Position numbers and translations under genes: made by a program. A DNA stretch of 64,000 nt from NCBI GenBank assembly GCA_916700875.1, contig CAKAKS010000001.1, positions 11,409,741 to 11,473,740 on the forward strand, read 5' to 3'. Below are positions 49,201-60,600 of the stretch, piece by piece (within the stretch, counting starts at the first letter, position 1; each line of letters opens with the position of its first letter). The stretch is from Sebastes aleutianus (lineage: Eukaryota > Chordata > Actinopteri > Perciformes > Sebastidae). Below the pieces are notes generated by a model, which was not told the origin of the DNA, searched no databases, and was given only the letters and a program-made list of their open reading frames with translations.

Positions 49201-52200
49201 ATCTGAACGTGTTTCCCCGTGGTCCTGCTGTAGAGCTGATAGATCCGGACCTGCTTCCGGCTCAGATCGTCCGGGTTCCTCGTGTGATTCTCGATGTAAA
49301 ACCTGAAATCGGGAGACGTCTGCTGGGATTCCTGCACGGAGGCGTGAGACAGGAGGAAACGGAGAGAGAGAGACAGAGGATGGGAAAGACAGGCGGTTAG
49401 AGGTCGTCATGACACAGGTGTTGATAGTAATGTGCGCTGTGGCTTTTATGGGCCTTGTGTCAAAAAAATTGTGCCTCAGGGGCTAAAAACTGAGATACCG
49501 AACCAGGAAATTGTGGCTGCAGCATTTTAGTGTTTCTCTTCCCTCTTTCAACTGGCACATTTTATATGCATGGCATTTACAAGCTGCTAACTACGTACAA
49601 GACGTGTTAATGAAGTCACGGTTTGAGTGAAAATCCCACAGAACAAGTGCAAAGCCTATAGTGCGACCTTCTGTTGCTTCATATTGAGACAGCAGTATAC
49701 TATGTGCCCCGGGCCATATTGAGAAACCTGTACTCCATTTCCACAAGCCACTAGCAATTATACACCTGAAGCATCCAGACCTGTTGCACTATCATCAAAC
49801 AAATATCTGCCTGCAGGCGAAGTAGGGTCCATAAATTAGGAAACGCAGCAGGCGGAAGACATAACTGAGATGGCAAGAGGCACCTTGAGCCACAAAAAAA
49901 CACTCTTGTAGGAGGACTTTCGGATCAAATTGTCCAAATCCACCCTTCAGAATTCACTTGCCGGCTGTTTACGAGTCACCTTAGACCCGGCCATAAAAAG
50001 AGAGGAAATCGCAGACTTCGACAGCGTGTCAGAAAAAGCAACCGTGGAAGAGCGAGAGGAAACGTATACTTTCAGAAGCCCTGGAATCTCAGTTCACGCC
50101 AAGATCCCATTTCCCCAGCTGTATGGTGTGGTAATTGCACGGTAATGGCTTTTTATGTGGCTGTTCTCAGGTGGCTAATTATATACACATTACATACCCT
50201 GAGTCCTTGTTATTCTAACTTCAGTAAATTAATGACATGTAGCAAACATGATGGGAAATTGTGGCCTCGGAAGAACAAATCCTTAAACTCGGAGAGGAAA
50301 ACAAATCTGAGAGCAAATCTTATCGAGGCTCCAACATGGCTCTTATGAACCAGGTGTCATACAATAATCCTTTGAAGAGCAAAGTCCACCAAGATGAGTC
50401 CTTCAGGTTGGATCTACGCCACACCCCAGAAGACATGGTTTAACCTCCCAGAAACCAAAACTGATGGTCAACTTCTAAAGTCAACACAAGGACTTTTCCC
50501 TCGAATGCCCGATAGATCGTAAGATATATCATCCGGCTGCATTTCTGGGCCACGTTTGGGCTTTTGAAATAGGAAGAACTTGTTGGCTCATTATGACGTA
50601 TTGGGTCTAGAAATGTGGACCTCGGAGGATCCAGCCCCTGAACTGGGACACAGCTTCTGTATCTTGACATTTAGGAAACACGCCCATAATGTTACTTTTG
50701 GCACCAGGCAGTGTAGAAAATGGGAGGCTGGATATCAGAATGCATTACCTACTGATGCAACTCATTTGTGGCTTCAATATTGACTTCAAGGCATCAGAAC
50801 ACATGCACGACATGCAATGGGATTTTTATTGGTAAAACTATGTTTTTATGGCCACTAGGGCTGTCCTCAACCAAAGACATTCTTCTTCTACGATTTTATT
50901 TGACTAATCAATTAGTTGATTTAATCAACAGATCTGTAAAACTGAGTTTCTCCACAAAGAATCAAACAAAAGCACGACTTTAAATCTTGTGTTTACCAGA
51001 GATGCACTCATAAATTTCTTGGAAATAATGATGATTGATTAATCGACTAAAGAAATCTCAGTCAACTTAGACCCAAATTACCGATTAGTCGTCTAATCGA
51101 CTAAGAAGGGGCAGCCCTTATGACCAGTATATCTTTGGAGTAGCAGATTATGCTAATTATTTCTATAAAGGTATTAAAATTAGCTGTGGCTCTATTGGCT
51201 CATTTTTTAGCCCCATAGGTTCCAATCCAGCTACTTTTCTTCTCTAGACAGGTCACATTAACACCACATAAGTATTCCAACATGCAACACAACCTGCATG
51301 AAACAACTGCTTCAGTCATGACAACTATGTAGTCCTCTAATACATTTTTTTAACTACAGTCTCAACACAATATTGCAAAGAAAAATGAATAAAGAGCAGA
51401 ACTTCCTGGTGCCCTCAACCAGGTCCTTAAATCTACTCTATAAACTCAACCAAGAGATTTACAGTTTACTGCATGAAGAGGCACATTTACATCTGATCAG
51501 GGAGCTGATAACCCATTGCAAACGATTCAATTCAAGACAAGGATTTGTCATTTTCAACACACCTGTGTGAGACGTTTAGTACAATAATGCACGTCTGTGT
51601 TTCCTTCATGCATTTAGACGAAATGTGCAAAATTGCATTTACTGTGTATTGAAATTAGAGAAATGTTGAATAAGCTATTGGAGACCAAGGAGCTACTACA
51701 GCTTTTTAAATTTTTCCTCCCAACAGAAAGTCACAGAAGCTTTCATATTTGATGCTCTAAACATTCGGTGTCTGGTAGATGTTCCCAGGGGAAACTCCAG
51801 AAAATGATGCATTTAAGAGCCGAGCAGTTAGCACGAGCAGCAGCACCACAACGGCTGAACAAACAAAGGAAAAAGTGGCACCTACGGGACTTTTCATCCG
51901 AGGAAAAAGACTCAAAATTGTATGACTGACAAGTGATCTCCGCACTCCGAACATCAATACAAAGTTTGGAACCAAAGATGTTACTAAAAAAAGACCACTT
52001 AAAAAACACGCTGGTTTAAAATTAAACATTCATGCAACAGCAAAGTGTCCATTCAAGAACTACACACAAATGTGTTGACAATGATGCATCCATTTCTAAA
52101 GTCAAACATCAGCATCGTCTGTTGTCAACTTTCTCTCAAAGTGAACCTCAAAGCGGATGAGCAAAGGGAAAAAAAAAAAAACGAGCACACAACAAATCGT

Positions 52201-54838
52201 GGCCTAACTGGGCTGCTAAGGGATTTATCCCAAATCTCCCCATCTCTAAACAAACATAAAGGTGTGTTTGGTAGACAGTTGCATTTTGCATCAAGGGAAA
52301 GGCAAGCCTAAGCACATGGCTGAGGTGAACACCAGCGACAACAGCTTTTTTTATCACGCCGTCTCCTTTCTTCAAAGACACAGCATGAAAACGGATATGG
52401 TTGAAACTTCAAAAGTCTGGCACTCATCTTCACCCAGGAAGCTGAGTTGTCGCATCCATCTAAGATACACCTTGCTATCTGCTCGTCACACACACACGGG
52501 GTCACACACACAAATAGGGAAAGACACACTCTCACATGTTGGCCAAGTTTACTTCCAACTGTGGTTGCTTCTGTTGTCTTTCCTCATGAAATCACAACCA
52601 CAGCATGACATGTAAGAGCCATTAACCGTATACGTAGCACAATGGGCCAACGGCATGGAGAGGAAATGTGAAAGCAAGGCATTAAAGGGTTATTCCTGCT
52701 TTTTTTTTTTTAGTGTGATCGTTATCCTGAAAGCAATCGGAGAGCGACAATGCATTTCCTTTGTTTGATAAATACCTTTATCTAATCTGAACTTTTTTAT
52801 TCTAAACCACAACAAACATGCAAATCACACATTAAAACAGCAAAAAAAAACAACATAAAATATCACTCATCAGTGCACCTCATACGTCTGTTAGGACATT
52901 CTGTATGAAGTTCATCGTCTCTTACATGTGAGGAGTGGTCAGTCGACACTATAGCTTTGTTTGTGCCGGCTCTGTTGGAATAATCAGAGCACATACGTAG
53001 ACTTGCATAACGTTGTAGATTTTTAGTTTTGGCGCTTTCATGTTTTTTTAATTTTGTCTCTGAGAAATTCTATAAAAAAGGTGTGGATCATGGCATTTAC
53101 TTCAGGAGTTAGAGTTGTTATTTTGTCCCTGGGAGCTATACAGGACAAGGTGATCCATAGCAGCACTGAAGTAGTAAAACACCAGAATTGTGCAATAAAA
53201 ATGTATTTTAATTAAGCAAACTTTCCATCTATCAAGGTCAAATGTTAACTCCCCATCTTGGCATCATCCAGACAAAAATATATATATTTTTGGTAATCTT
53301 TTAAAGATGTAATTACATTAAATCAACATGTTGCCATCTGATGCTTATGTGGAAGAAAATACATCCCAGAAGTGGATGAGAGTTAAAACCTAACCTGCTC
53401 TTTTTTTTTCTTTTTTTTTTAAATCCTGCTTTAATATTTAAGATCATAGCAACACTGAGACATTAATTTCAAACAACAGCACGTGGAAAAATTATGATCC
53501 AACACGTCATATAGCAATAAAGTGATGAGATCGCTTTCTATGAGTGGAGGAGCGTGCTCTCCTGCATCTTATCTGAATCACAGCGATGCAATTAGGTGAG
53601 TGGATGCCTGCAAATCATTACTGTTCAAAGTGAGACGCGACTAATAAAAAACCGAGTGCAACAAGCGCCAAAACGAGCCCATCTGTTCAGAGAGAACAAC
53701 TTTTAACCTCAGGGATAAAAATATTTATTAGCTACACTATTCTGTTGTAAAAAACACTGAAACTGCTACTTGAAGTCCAGATTAAAAACAACTGCTTTTA
53801 ATTGATTTTTGCCCAGATTGATGCTGATTGGAGATATTAGTAGATTATTGTGGGTGCAAAACAGCTGCTTTACATAAGAGTTTCCTCCAGTGCCGAATGA
53901 TATTACTTCATCACTACAGGTTATAACATTTTTTGCATGAGTCATTTTATAGGGATTACATTGCATTTGTATATCTCGCCTTGTTGCTGCTATAATATTA
54001 ATGCATGGACCTGCAGTGTCTTTAGTGCGCAATATTGAGTTTGGTTACTTTTTCTTATATTTATGGTGCTTTTTTCATTGTGTATCACCATAATATTGCT
54101 ATAATATCCTGTCTCTTAAGTTAATTTATTGTTATTTCAACCATTTTTTTGAAATAACATATAATGCATGGAACTGCAGTGTCTTTACAGTGCGCAATAG
54201 TGGGCTTGGTTACTTTTTCTTATATTTATGGTACTTTTTTTCATTGTGTATCACCATAATATTGCTATAATATCCTGTCTCTTCAGTTAATTTATTGTTA
54301 TTTCAAACATTTTTTTGCAATATCCTTTTTGATTTTATCAATTATTTTATGCTTTTCTTCTACAATTATAGGCTGATTTTTTTCTCTCTCTCTCTCTCTT
54401 CAGGACCCTAATTAATAATGATGAATATATATTTAATATAAGCAAGTCAATCCTGCATCCTTGTAAAATAACCTATCCCCATCATCAGCATTATTCACAT
54501 GAAAAAAGCTGCACAGTGGCATGCAAACACACCCAAAAAAAGGAGTTGAACGAGGGAGTAAACATACCTGTAGCTGGACATAGAGTACCAGTAAATGTAA
54601 ACACCTATGTGGAGAGAAAGGAGAGAGAAAAGGGAGGAGGGGGAGTGAATCACACGAAGCAATTACATGAAGAATATACTGTACGCAGCCTATACCTGGA
54701 TGAAAGCAAATGCGTAAAAATATGAAGCTTTTTGGCGACTTCTATTGGTAAGAATGCATGTGGAGGGGAGAAAAAAAAGTGCAAAGGGAAGATGTGGAAC
54801 ACTTACAGGTATATGAACCTCGAAGGCAGCACAGACAT
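42942..54838 (-). CDS. fgf24: fgf24 (FGF8/17/18/24 subfamily growth factor), five coding exons
   Basis: Secreted fibroblast growth factor ligand, acting outside the cell through FGF receptors and heparan sulfate. Coding exons on the minus strand are 54807-54838, 54568-54604, 49154-49331, 45310-45416 and 42942-43220. All four introns are GT-AG, and the phases (2, 0, 1, 0) join into one 210-residue frame. Residues 1-23 form a signal peptide (MSVLPSRFIYL, then CLHLLVLYVQLQ). About residues 31-180 are the FGF core, with YQLYSRTTGKH, VETETFGS, HYICMNEKGK, ENNYTAL and GRPKKGS motifs. Cys108 and Cys126 match the conserved pair of this subfamily. N-glycosylation sequons are at Asn38 and Asn136. The last 20 residues are very basic. 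The length fits FGF18/24 (about 207). The DFRFYIEN and GKHVQILGKK segments and the signal exon look like fish Fgf24 rather than Fgf18, which is the main alternative. The subfamily call is nearly certain; the paralogue call rests on remembered similarity. Confidence 0.88.
43795..44185 (-). repeat. family A dispersed repeat in fgf24 intron 4
   Basis: Inverted relative to the plus-strand copies. CACAGGACTTTCACCCGAGA and GACCACTGTTCATGTTC are followed by a G12 run at 44021-44032 and then TTGTTGCCTAAACCTAACCA. Lies between exons 5 and 4 and is in the same orientation as the gene. Confidence 0.6.
44760..45290. promoter_or_regulatory. repeat-free segment beside exon 4; candidate intronic enhancer
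   Basis: About 500 bases of intron 4 adjoining exon 4 with balanced composition, no repeats and many TAAT/ATTA words (GAGTTATTAATGCAACAC, CCGTAATTGACTGATCG, TTACGTAATGG). It reads like the conserved DNA often found around FGF8-group genes. Inference only. Confidence 0.35.
45310..45416 (-). CDS. fgf24: fgf24 coding exon 4
   Basis: 107 bases between TTCCAG and GTGAGT, the size of the equivalent FGF18 exon. It encodes ALLVVETETFGS, then IRIKGKESEHYICMNEKGK and IVGR (residues 83-118). This is the core strand-turn region, with conserved Cys108 and the MNxKGK turn. The first two bases complete the Ala codon started in exon 3. Intron 3 upstream is 3,737 bp. Confidence 0.95.
45840..46256. mobile_element. 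417-bp TTAA-flanked MITE in fgf24 intron 3
   Basis: The left end AGGTCTTATTGATAACATT and the right end AATGTTATCAATAGCACCT are inverted repeats with one mismatch over 19 bases. TTAA lies exactly outside both (45836-45839 and 46257-46260). This fits a piggyBac-style TTAA target. No ORF of note. Confidence 0.7.
46886..46929. repeat. (TCC)n tract in fgf24 intron 3
   Basis: Pyrimidine-only run made of TCC units, ending in a C-run. Opposite in polarity to the GGA tract at 48009-48083. Confidence 0.85.
48009..48083. repeat. (GGA)n/G-rich tract in fgf24 intron 3
   Basis: Nearly pure purine run with many GG, GGG and GGGGG groups on the plus strand (the template strand for fgf24), able in principle to form G-quadruplexes. 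The adjacent 184-base neighbourhood has no repeat ends. Confidence 0.85.
49154..49331 (-). CDS. fgf24: fgf24 coding exon 3
   Basis: 178 bases between a GTGCAG acceptor and a GTATGG donor. It encodes residues 24-82 plus the first base of codon 83. It begins ESQQTSPDFRF and holds the NHT sequon (Asn38) and the segment YQLYSRTTGKHVQILGKK, which is diagnostic of the FGF8/17/18/24 group. It ends GDDGGKY, where human FGF18 has a matching GDKY at the same exon boundary. Intron 2 upstream is 5,236 bp. Confidence 0.95.
49332..54000. other. fgf24 intron 2, mostly unique DNA
   Basis: Apart from the element at 50855-51118 and the tandem duplication at 54001-54321, no repeat borders or extra exons were recognised. 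49920-50130 is repeat-free with balanced composition, so possibly regulatory. The short plus and minus frames here have no domains. Confidence 0.4.
50855..51118 (+). mobile_element. hAT-like MITE in fgf24 intron 2 (copy 1)
   Basis: Starts CTAGGGCTGTCCTC and ends GAAGGGGCAGCCCT, inverted at the tips (AGGGCTG). Flanks TATGGCCA (50847-50854) and TATGACCA (51119-51126) match at 7 of 8 bases, an 8-bp duplication. The interior shares long segments with 57407-57678 (GTTGATTTAATCAACAGATC, TGTAAAACTGAGTTTCTCC). Confidence 0.7.
54001..54321. repeat. tandem duplication, about 160-base unit, two copies
   Basis: Copy 1 starts at 54001 and copy 2 at 54164, both with ATGCATGGAMCTGCAGTGTC. Shared text runs through GCGCAATA, TTGGTTACTTTTTCTTATAT, CATTGTGTATCACCATAATA and TTGCTATAATATCCTGTCTC to ATTTATTGTTATTTCAA. 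A few substitutions and small indels separate them. Lies in intron 2, about 250 bases from exon 2. Confidence 0.85.
54568..54604 (-). CDS. fgf24: fgf24 coding exon 2 (37-nt micro-exon, hydrophobic part of signal peptide)
   Basis: The minus strand shows a pyrimidine tract and ACATAG acceptor, then 37 bases, then a GTATGT donor. Read with one base completing the Leu codon from exon 1, it encodes CLHLLVLYVQLQ. This is the hydrophobic core of the signal peptide and is closely similar to the equivalent exon of FGF18. It ends in phase 0, matching the first codon of exon 3. Confidence 0.87.
54807..54838 (-). CDS. fgf24: fgf24 coding exon 1 (start codon and N-terminal signal peptide)
   Basis: Reads ATG TCT GTG CTG CCT TCG on the minus strand, giving MSVLPSRFIY plus the first two bases of a Leu codon. 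A strong donor (GTAAGT) begins at 54806. The context AAG before the ATG gives a purine at -3. Only 32 coding bases are present, so the exon is invisible to ordinary ORF listing. The 5' UTR extends to higher coordinates and its start is not visible. Intron 1 is only 202 bp. Confidence 0.85.
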
Positions 54839-55750
54839 CTTGACTTGCAGAAATACACCTGCTTCCACAGATTTAGAGCCCCACCAGGAAAGGTTGGCGA
54901 AATCGCCTCCCTCTCTTTCTCTCTCTTTTTGCTTTTCGCTCCTCTTTGCGCGTCCTTTTTACGCACACAACTCCTCCGGTGGTAAGTAGGAGATTGAATC
55001 CCAGTGTAAGGATAGATCACTGGAGAACAGCAGCAGCAGAGTCACGGAGTGCAACATTAGGTGTTTCCTTGTTGGGGGGTGGTGGGGGGGAATTATCCAT
55101 AAGAATATTTTTTTTTTTTTTTTTCTCAGTCTCCTCCGATCATCGAAATCCTGCAATTTACGTCTCCGTAAATCGGTGCCAAGCGTGGAAAGGATTCAGA
55201 ATTCTCCAAAAAAGAAAAATCCCCTCGCTCAAAAAAATATCCTTCGAGTTTTTTGCGCACAATCCTGCTGCTCCACAGATCACAAGCTCCTCAACTCCGT
55301 CCGTATACCTGCAGATCTCTACACCTTGCATGGGTCATTTTTATTCTACCAAGTGCTGCGGTTGGAAAACAAAAATTAAAGAATAATAAAACGCCCTTCC
55401 ACCAAAAAAAAGTCTGTAGACAAACTTATCCAGGCAAACAAAAGAGTTGTGTTTTTAAAAAAGAAAGTAGTGTAGAAATCGCAGCAGAGAGGTTTTGGGA
55501 GGCTGATGATGGCGCAGCAGTCAGTGCCTGTCAGTGGTGTTTGTGCGTCTGCGGCTGGAGATTTGGGCACAGAGAGGCTTTTTTGTTGTTGGTGGGTGGA
55601 AACATGTCAGCGGTTTGCACCTGATAGGGTAATCTTGGAGAGACCATCAGCTTGGAGAGGGTTTTTTTTTCCTCTCGGTGGGCAAAGCTCTGCGCAAGAG
55701 GAGAACAAGAAGATGAATGCTTTTCTTTTTTTTTAAATTAATAACATGTT
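54839..55750 (-). promoter_or_regulatory. 5' UTR and proximal promoter region of fgf24 (limits unknown)
   Basis: This is the sequence directly upstream of the fgf24 start codon in its own orientation. It has no recognised repeat except a 17-base T-run at 55108-55124. It contains purine-rich stretches on the coding strand (54900-54950) and scattered CpG, but no clear TATA box. By position it must hold part of the 5' UTR and probably the promoter; no transcription start can be read from sequence alone. Confidence 0.4.
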
Positions 55751-57406
55751 TTTTTTCCTAAAGTAAGTTTGGAAAATTATTTAATTGGTATATTTGGTTA
55801 TGGGCAAAGATTGTTGGATTTAAAAGAGCTTTACGTCTAATTGGATTGTTTTTTTTAGCTTATTTATGTTTATTTTTTGACCACGTTTTAATTTATCTTA
55901 ACTTTATGATATTACATATTCTCAGTTTCTTATTACATTAAGGTTTATTTAATAATAATACATATTATTGTTGTTATTACAGTGAAAAAATAACAGAGTT
56001 GCTGTTTAACAGCTACAGAAACTGCTTCTCTCTCTCTCTGTTATTTGTGCTTTTTAAAGTGCTGCTGGTTTGTGGATTGGCCTCTTCTCTGCCAGACACC
56101 ATTCAAATGCAGGTTGTTTGTCGACCTCGATTTTTTTTCAATAATGTGCTATAACTTATCCCGCATTTAAATGAAAGAGAGGTGTGAATGTGTTTACGAG
56201 CTGGCAGCAGTAAAGCGAGCCCACATCCCTGCTGCCATTAAAAAAAAAAAGAAAAGAAAAGCTTTGTGGTTTCCCCTTTATTGTCCCATTAAAACTGGAT
56301 CCTCAGCATTCCTGCTCCATTGATATTCAAAATGAATCTAAATGATTACATACAAAACTTCCCATGTTGGTGGATTTCAAAGGGCCTCCTGTTGTGAGTT
56401 TTAGTGGTGAATGAAAAGGGAGTGTTTAACTAAAAGCTCCAGCTTGCTGATCAAGGCAAACAAAATAAACAAAAATCAATTTATCTGGGGAAAAAAAATA
56501 TGAATTTATTTATTTTTTTTAAAAAGATTGTAGTGTTTCTGATTTATAATGACAAGTTGAATCATTTGTGTTGTGTGCAAGTAGATAAAATGGGTTGATG
56601 TGGGTTTTACCCTGTGATTCATGGCTGTCTGCCTAACAAGAAGGCTTGATCCTGTCAACCACAGTGCTCTTTAATAATCCCTGTAACAAAACTGATGCAT
56701 AATGTCATTTAAAGCATGACTAATTTAGCCTTGTCTGCCCCAGGGAGGGAAATCACAGCAAACACTGGCAAATAGTAATTATGGAGGAAGATAATTTGAT
56801 GATTTCTTCACAAATACAAGGCTTTGGTTATGTTTGATGGAATAAGGCGTGCATTAGCTGCTGCTGCTGCTGCTCGCCACTGATAAAGATTTCTCTGAAA
56901 GTTCAAAATAAAAGCACCTGACAACTGATTTAAAGAAGGCAAGGACGATAAACAGCAATTACCCCCACTGACTGTGATGGAGCCAGCATTGTGGAGTCAC
57001 TCATCGCTCTCTCAAGCACATGTTTGTGACAAAACCTCTCGGAGCATGACTGTAAATCCACAACTGAGGGAAGAGAGGCAGCAGCAGGCTTGATGTGGCC
57101 ACCTGGGAGTCACGAGGAGGAGGAGGAGACGTATCTCTGCTCGTAGCAAAAAGGAAGTTAAGAGGACTTTTATCATTTTAGGTCTTAAGAGTATGGGAAA
57201 TAAGGAATGGCCACAAGCCAAATTTTGGATGGTTCAGCCATGCACTTGTCTGGACAACCAGTCAGGTTGGCAGCTGGCCAATCGGGGAGTCAGAGGGGCA
57301 GATTTATTCTAGAAATATAAACTAATACGTGGCACAAAAGAAAGCAAAGTGGACTCAAAAACACTTCTCTGCCCTATCTACACATGATCAGGCTGACAGA
57401 AAGATC
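55751..57406. promoter_or_regulatory. upstream region of fgf24; candidate conserved segment at about 56620-56830
   Basis: 56620-56830 is repeat-free with ATGCATAATGTCATTTAAAG, GACTAATTTAGCC and AGTAATTATGGAGG words, typical of homeodomain-rich non-coding DNA. A (CTG)5 run lies at 56858-56872. No exon found in the region. Function inferred only from appearance and position upstream of the gene. Confidence 0.3.
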
Positions 57407-57678
57407 AGGCTGTCCTTGACCTAAGAAATTCTTAGTCCACTAACACTCATACGTCGACTAATCGATAAGTTGATTTAATCAACAGATCTGTAAAACTGAG
57501 TTTCTCCACAAAGAATCACACAAAAGCACCTCTTTAAATCTTGTGTTTACCACAGATGTGCAAATAAGTTTCTTAGAAATAAGTAATTGAGCATGAAAAA
57601 AGCATAAAAAAGGACTAATCGACCAAAGAAATCTCAGTCGACTAAGACCAAAACGACCGATGAGAGGGGGCAGCCCTA
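57407..57678 (+). mobile_element. hAT-like MITE upstream of fgf24 (copy 2)
   Basis: Begins AGGCTGTCCTTGACC and ends GAGAGGGGGCAGCCCT. Interior words GTTGATTTAATCAACAGATC and AAATCTCAGTCGACTAAGAC match the intron 2 copy. The target duplication is not clear. Confidence 0.65.
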
Positions 57679-60600
57679 CAAAAAGGGATTTAAAACGACC
57701 TAAATTAAAGGACTTTATTGGCTATATATCTTGCACTGTCCCCTTTGAGGACCCATATTTGTCATTTTTCTTTGTCTATCCATATATATCTCTTTCAATT
57801 TTAAGCCGTTGAAGTTTCTGCACCAAATGCATAAAGCGAAAACAACTGTCCAGGTGTTGCATCTGGAGAATAAAGTGATAAGAGGTCTAAAGCTGCAGGT
57901 ATATAAACAGAATACCTCATCTGTAGGACACATTGCAGGTTTGCTGGGTTGGTTCACACAATTTATAACAAAAAAAAAATGCATTTTCTAAATAAACTAG
58001 CCTTCTAACTGTTTTACTTGTCCATTTTTAACTAAATAATATACAATTATATCAAGAGTAAGTGACACTTTTGTTTTTGCTGTTGAATTTTTTTCTAATC
58101 AGTTGATGCTTTGAGCACCACAAAAGTGAATTCCTTTCCCCTCCATTGTAACGGTGTGGTGGCAAAAAATCTCAAAACCCGAGCAACTAAAATCAAAACT
58201 ATCTGCATGGCAACATACTGTTGGAAGTAATTAATGTGATATATTTTTTTTCAATTTGGGTGAACTGACCCTTTAAAAGGAAGGACTTTAAATTGAAAAC
58301 TACATTTTCACACCATCAGTCAAAAGAGTTGGTGCACCGACAAATTGCCTGCTGACACTATATGAAAAAGTAAAAAAAAAAAAAGATAAAACAGCAAGAA
58401 TCAATCAAATGCAGTATGCTGCTGGTGGAGCATAACAAGAGTGAGCTTTATGAATGGGGAGAGCTGTTTCACAGTCCAGTTTCTGAGGCTCGGAGGAGGG
58501 AGGAGGGATGGGGGGGCAGCCACTCAAGAGTTGGGATAAGGTTACCCACAGAGATTAGCTGACAAGAGTGAGGGAGTGAGAAAAACAAGCAAGCAAGTTA
58601 AAGGTCTTAGTTTACCTGGCTTGCTGTGCTTGGCAGCCAATGAAAGTGCTTTCAAACCACAGATTCAAACAGAGCCTGAAATGATCCTCTGAAGCCACAT
58701 TTGCGCAATTTTCAATTTTGATAAAAACAAATTTAAGTCAAGAGCTGCAAAGTTGCAAAGTGGCGAATGATGTTATTTAGACGACTCCCAGGCTCCTTTC
58801 AAGCCTTTGAATTTGAACCTCGCCGCGTTGCCCGTGCAGCTATGCGTGTCTGTCCGCAGCGACGGGACTCTGTGGGAATGTCACCGAGGATATCTCATTG
58901 AAGCTAAAGGAGGAGGCATCTGAAGGCGGGCGAGCGCTCAGCGGTTCAAAGGGCCCTAGCAGGCATTTAGGGCTTGACAAAAGAACTTGGCAGATCAGTA
59001 AGTGAAGCCCAATGTACTACATTAGTGTCAGGACCCCCTCCGCGTCCCTCCCACTTTGCACTTTCATCTCTGACACGGACATATTGACTTAAAGGAAAGG
59101 AGGGGTGCCAGGGCCGCCGAGCAGGGGTGGGTATAGTCGGAGGGGGGGGTGTATGTGTCCCATTCAATTCTCAAGGTGAGGCGATTGATGCAGAGGGGTG
59201 ACCACTGACTCATATAAGCCACCCAGAAGCCTTTTTTTAACTAGAAGTCACAGGCCGACAAGCGTGTGAGACCTCAACGGGACGGCCCTCTTCCTCTCAT
59301 CTCACTGAAATCAAGCCTCACCCCATTAGGATACGCTGACCCCACCACCGCCTCTCCAAACACACACTCACATCCCTTTTCACACTGCGGGCCATGCCCT
59401 TCTGCGGGGCTACTGAAGTCCAGCGGCTAACACGGGGTTTGGGTCGTAACGGGGTCGCGACACCTTGACATTGCGGAGGGTGACAGAGAGAGGAGCCAGA
59501 GGAGGGAGGGAGGGAGAGCCAGCTACCTCGGAGACCTTTCAAGTATTACCTGAAGGAGAGGGAGGAGGAAAAAAGAGAAGCGGGGAAGTGTTTTAGTAAT
59601 TTGTCCCCCGTCACACGTTGTTTGCATGGAGTCATTAAGGGCCATTTAGGTTTTTGCCTTGAAGGGAAGAGGCCAGAGAATTTGGGTGCGGGCGCTCTTT
59701 GGGGGGAGAGGCCGTGGGAGTGAAGGGTGAAAATGAAATCGTCGCTCTTCAACAAATCATCTCTGAGCACCGCGGTACATGCAGAACATATTAATGTTTC
59801 CACTGAATTTCGGGTCGCCTGTTTGACATTAATGATGATTTGCTCCATCTCATCCAGCGGGGAGTCGAGAGTTGTTGCTCTCTTGTTGCTAGTTGCTAAC
59901 ACGTGAAATAACTTTGTGACTACATGCATTTTGAAGACATCACTAAACTATTCTTTCTTGGAGAAATTCTTTGGCCGTTGCTCAGGACCAGAGAAACTGC
60001 CAAAATGTGTCACAGTTGCTACAATTGAATAACAATCAGCCGACAGACCCCATGTGTTCTAAGTTTTTGGCCCGTTGTTGACAGATAAATGTCAAGTCCC
60101 TTGGACGAGCAGGAGTAATCAAAAAAGTCTTGTTTCTCAGACTTTTTGCTGAACGGTGTGAGTGCCTTAATGACATAATAAGCCTTCAGAGCTGGGTGGA
60201 CTTGTGGTGAAAGTTTGGGAAGTAAAATGATGTAAGTGTTTTTTTTGTCAGCTCTTTAATTTTTTTGTTCCTCCCTGAATTGAACGACCCCATAATTGTT
60301 TTCTCGGATTGCCATAATTACCTAATTAAGGGGCTGGTTGTTTGTAATGTGGCATAAAATTGCTACGAGACTCACAAACTGGCCAGAAGGTTTGACTCAT
60401 TCACACAAAATGTGTGATTGACAATCATAAAAAAAACACCTCGCTGCCCCGCTGTGTTTTAAATGCATCTTCCACCCTTGATGAATGGCACTTTATAGAT
60501 CTCATTAATGGCACAAAGGCCAACAGTAAATCAAAAATCAGCTTAAAAACAGCTTTGAAAAGGTGACGCTTTAGAATCAAAAGGATGTTGAAGCCCACCA

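Noticed and set aside
42942..54838. Assignment as fgf18, fgf8 or fgf17
   Set aside because: fgf8 and fgf17 differ in the TVTKR tail and GKK(V/I)NANG region; fgf18 is closer but its N-terminal exons and exon 3 fit less well than Fgf24. Kept as an alternative, not excluded.
54742..55020. 92-codon minus frame overlapping fgf24 exon 1
   Set aside because: It is a different frame from the true start; reading MSVLPSRFIYL into the donor at 54806 joins properly to exon 2.
54946..55386. 146-codon plus-strand frame
   Set aside because: Runs through a T17 tract (Phe run) in the fgf24 5' flank, with no domain and the opposite strand to the gene.
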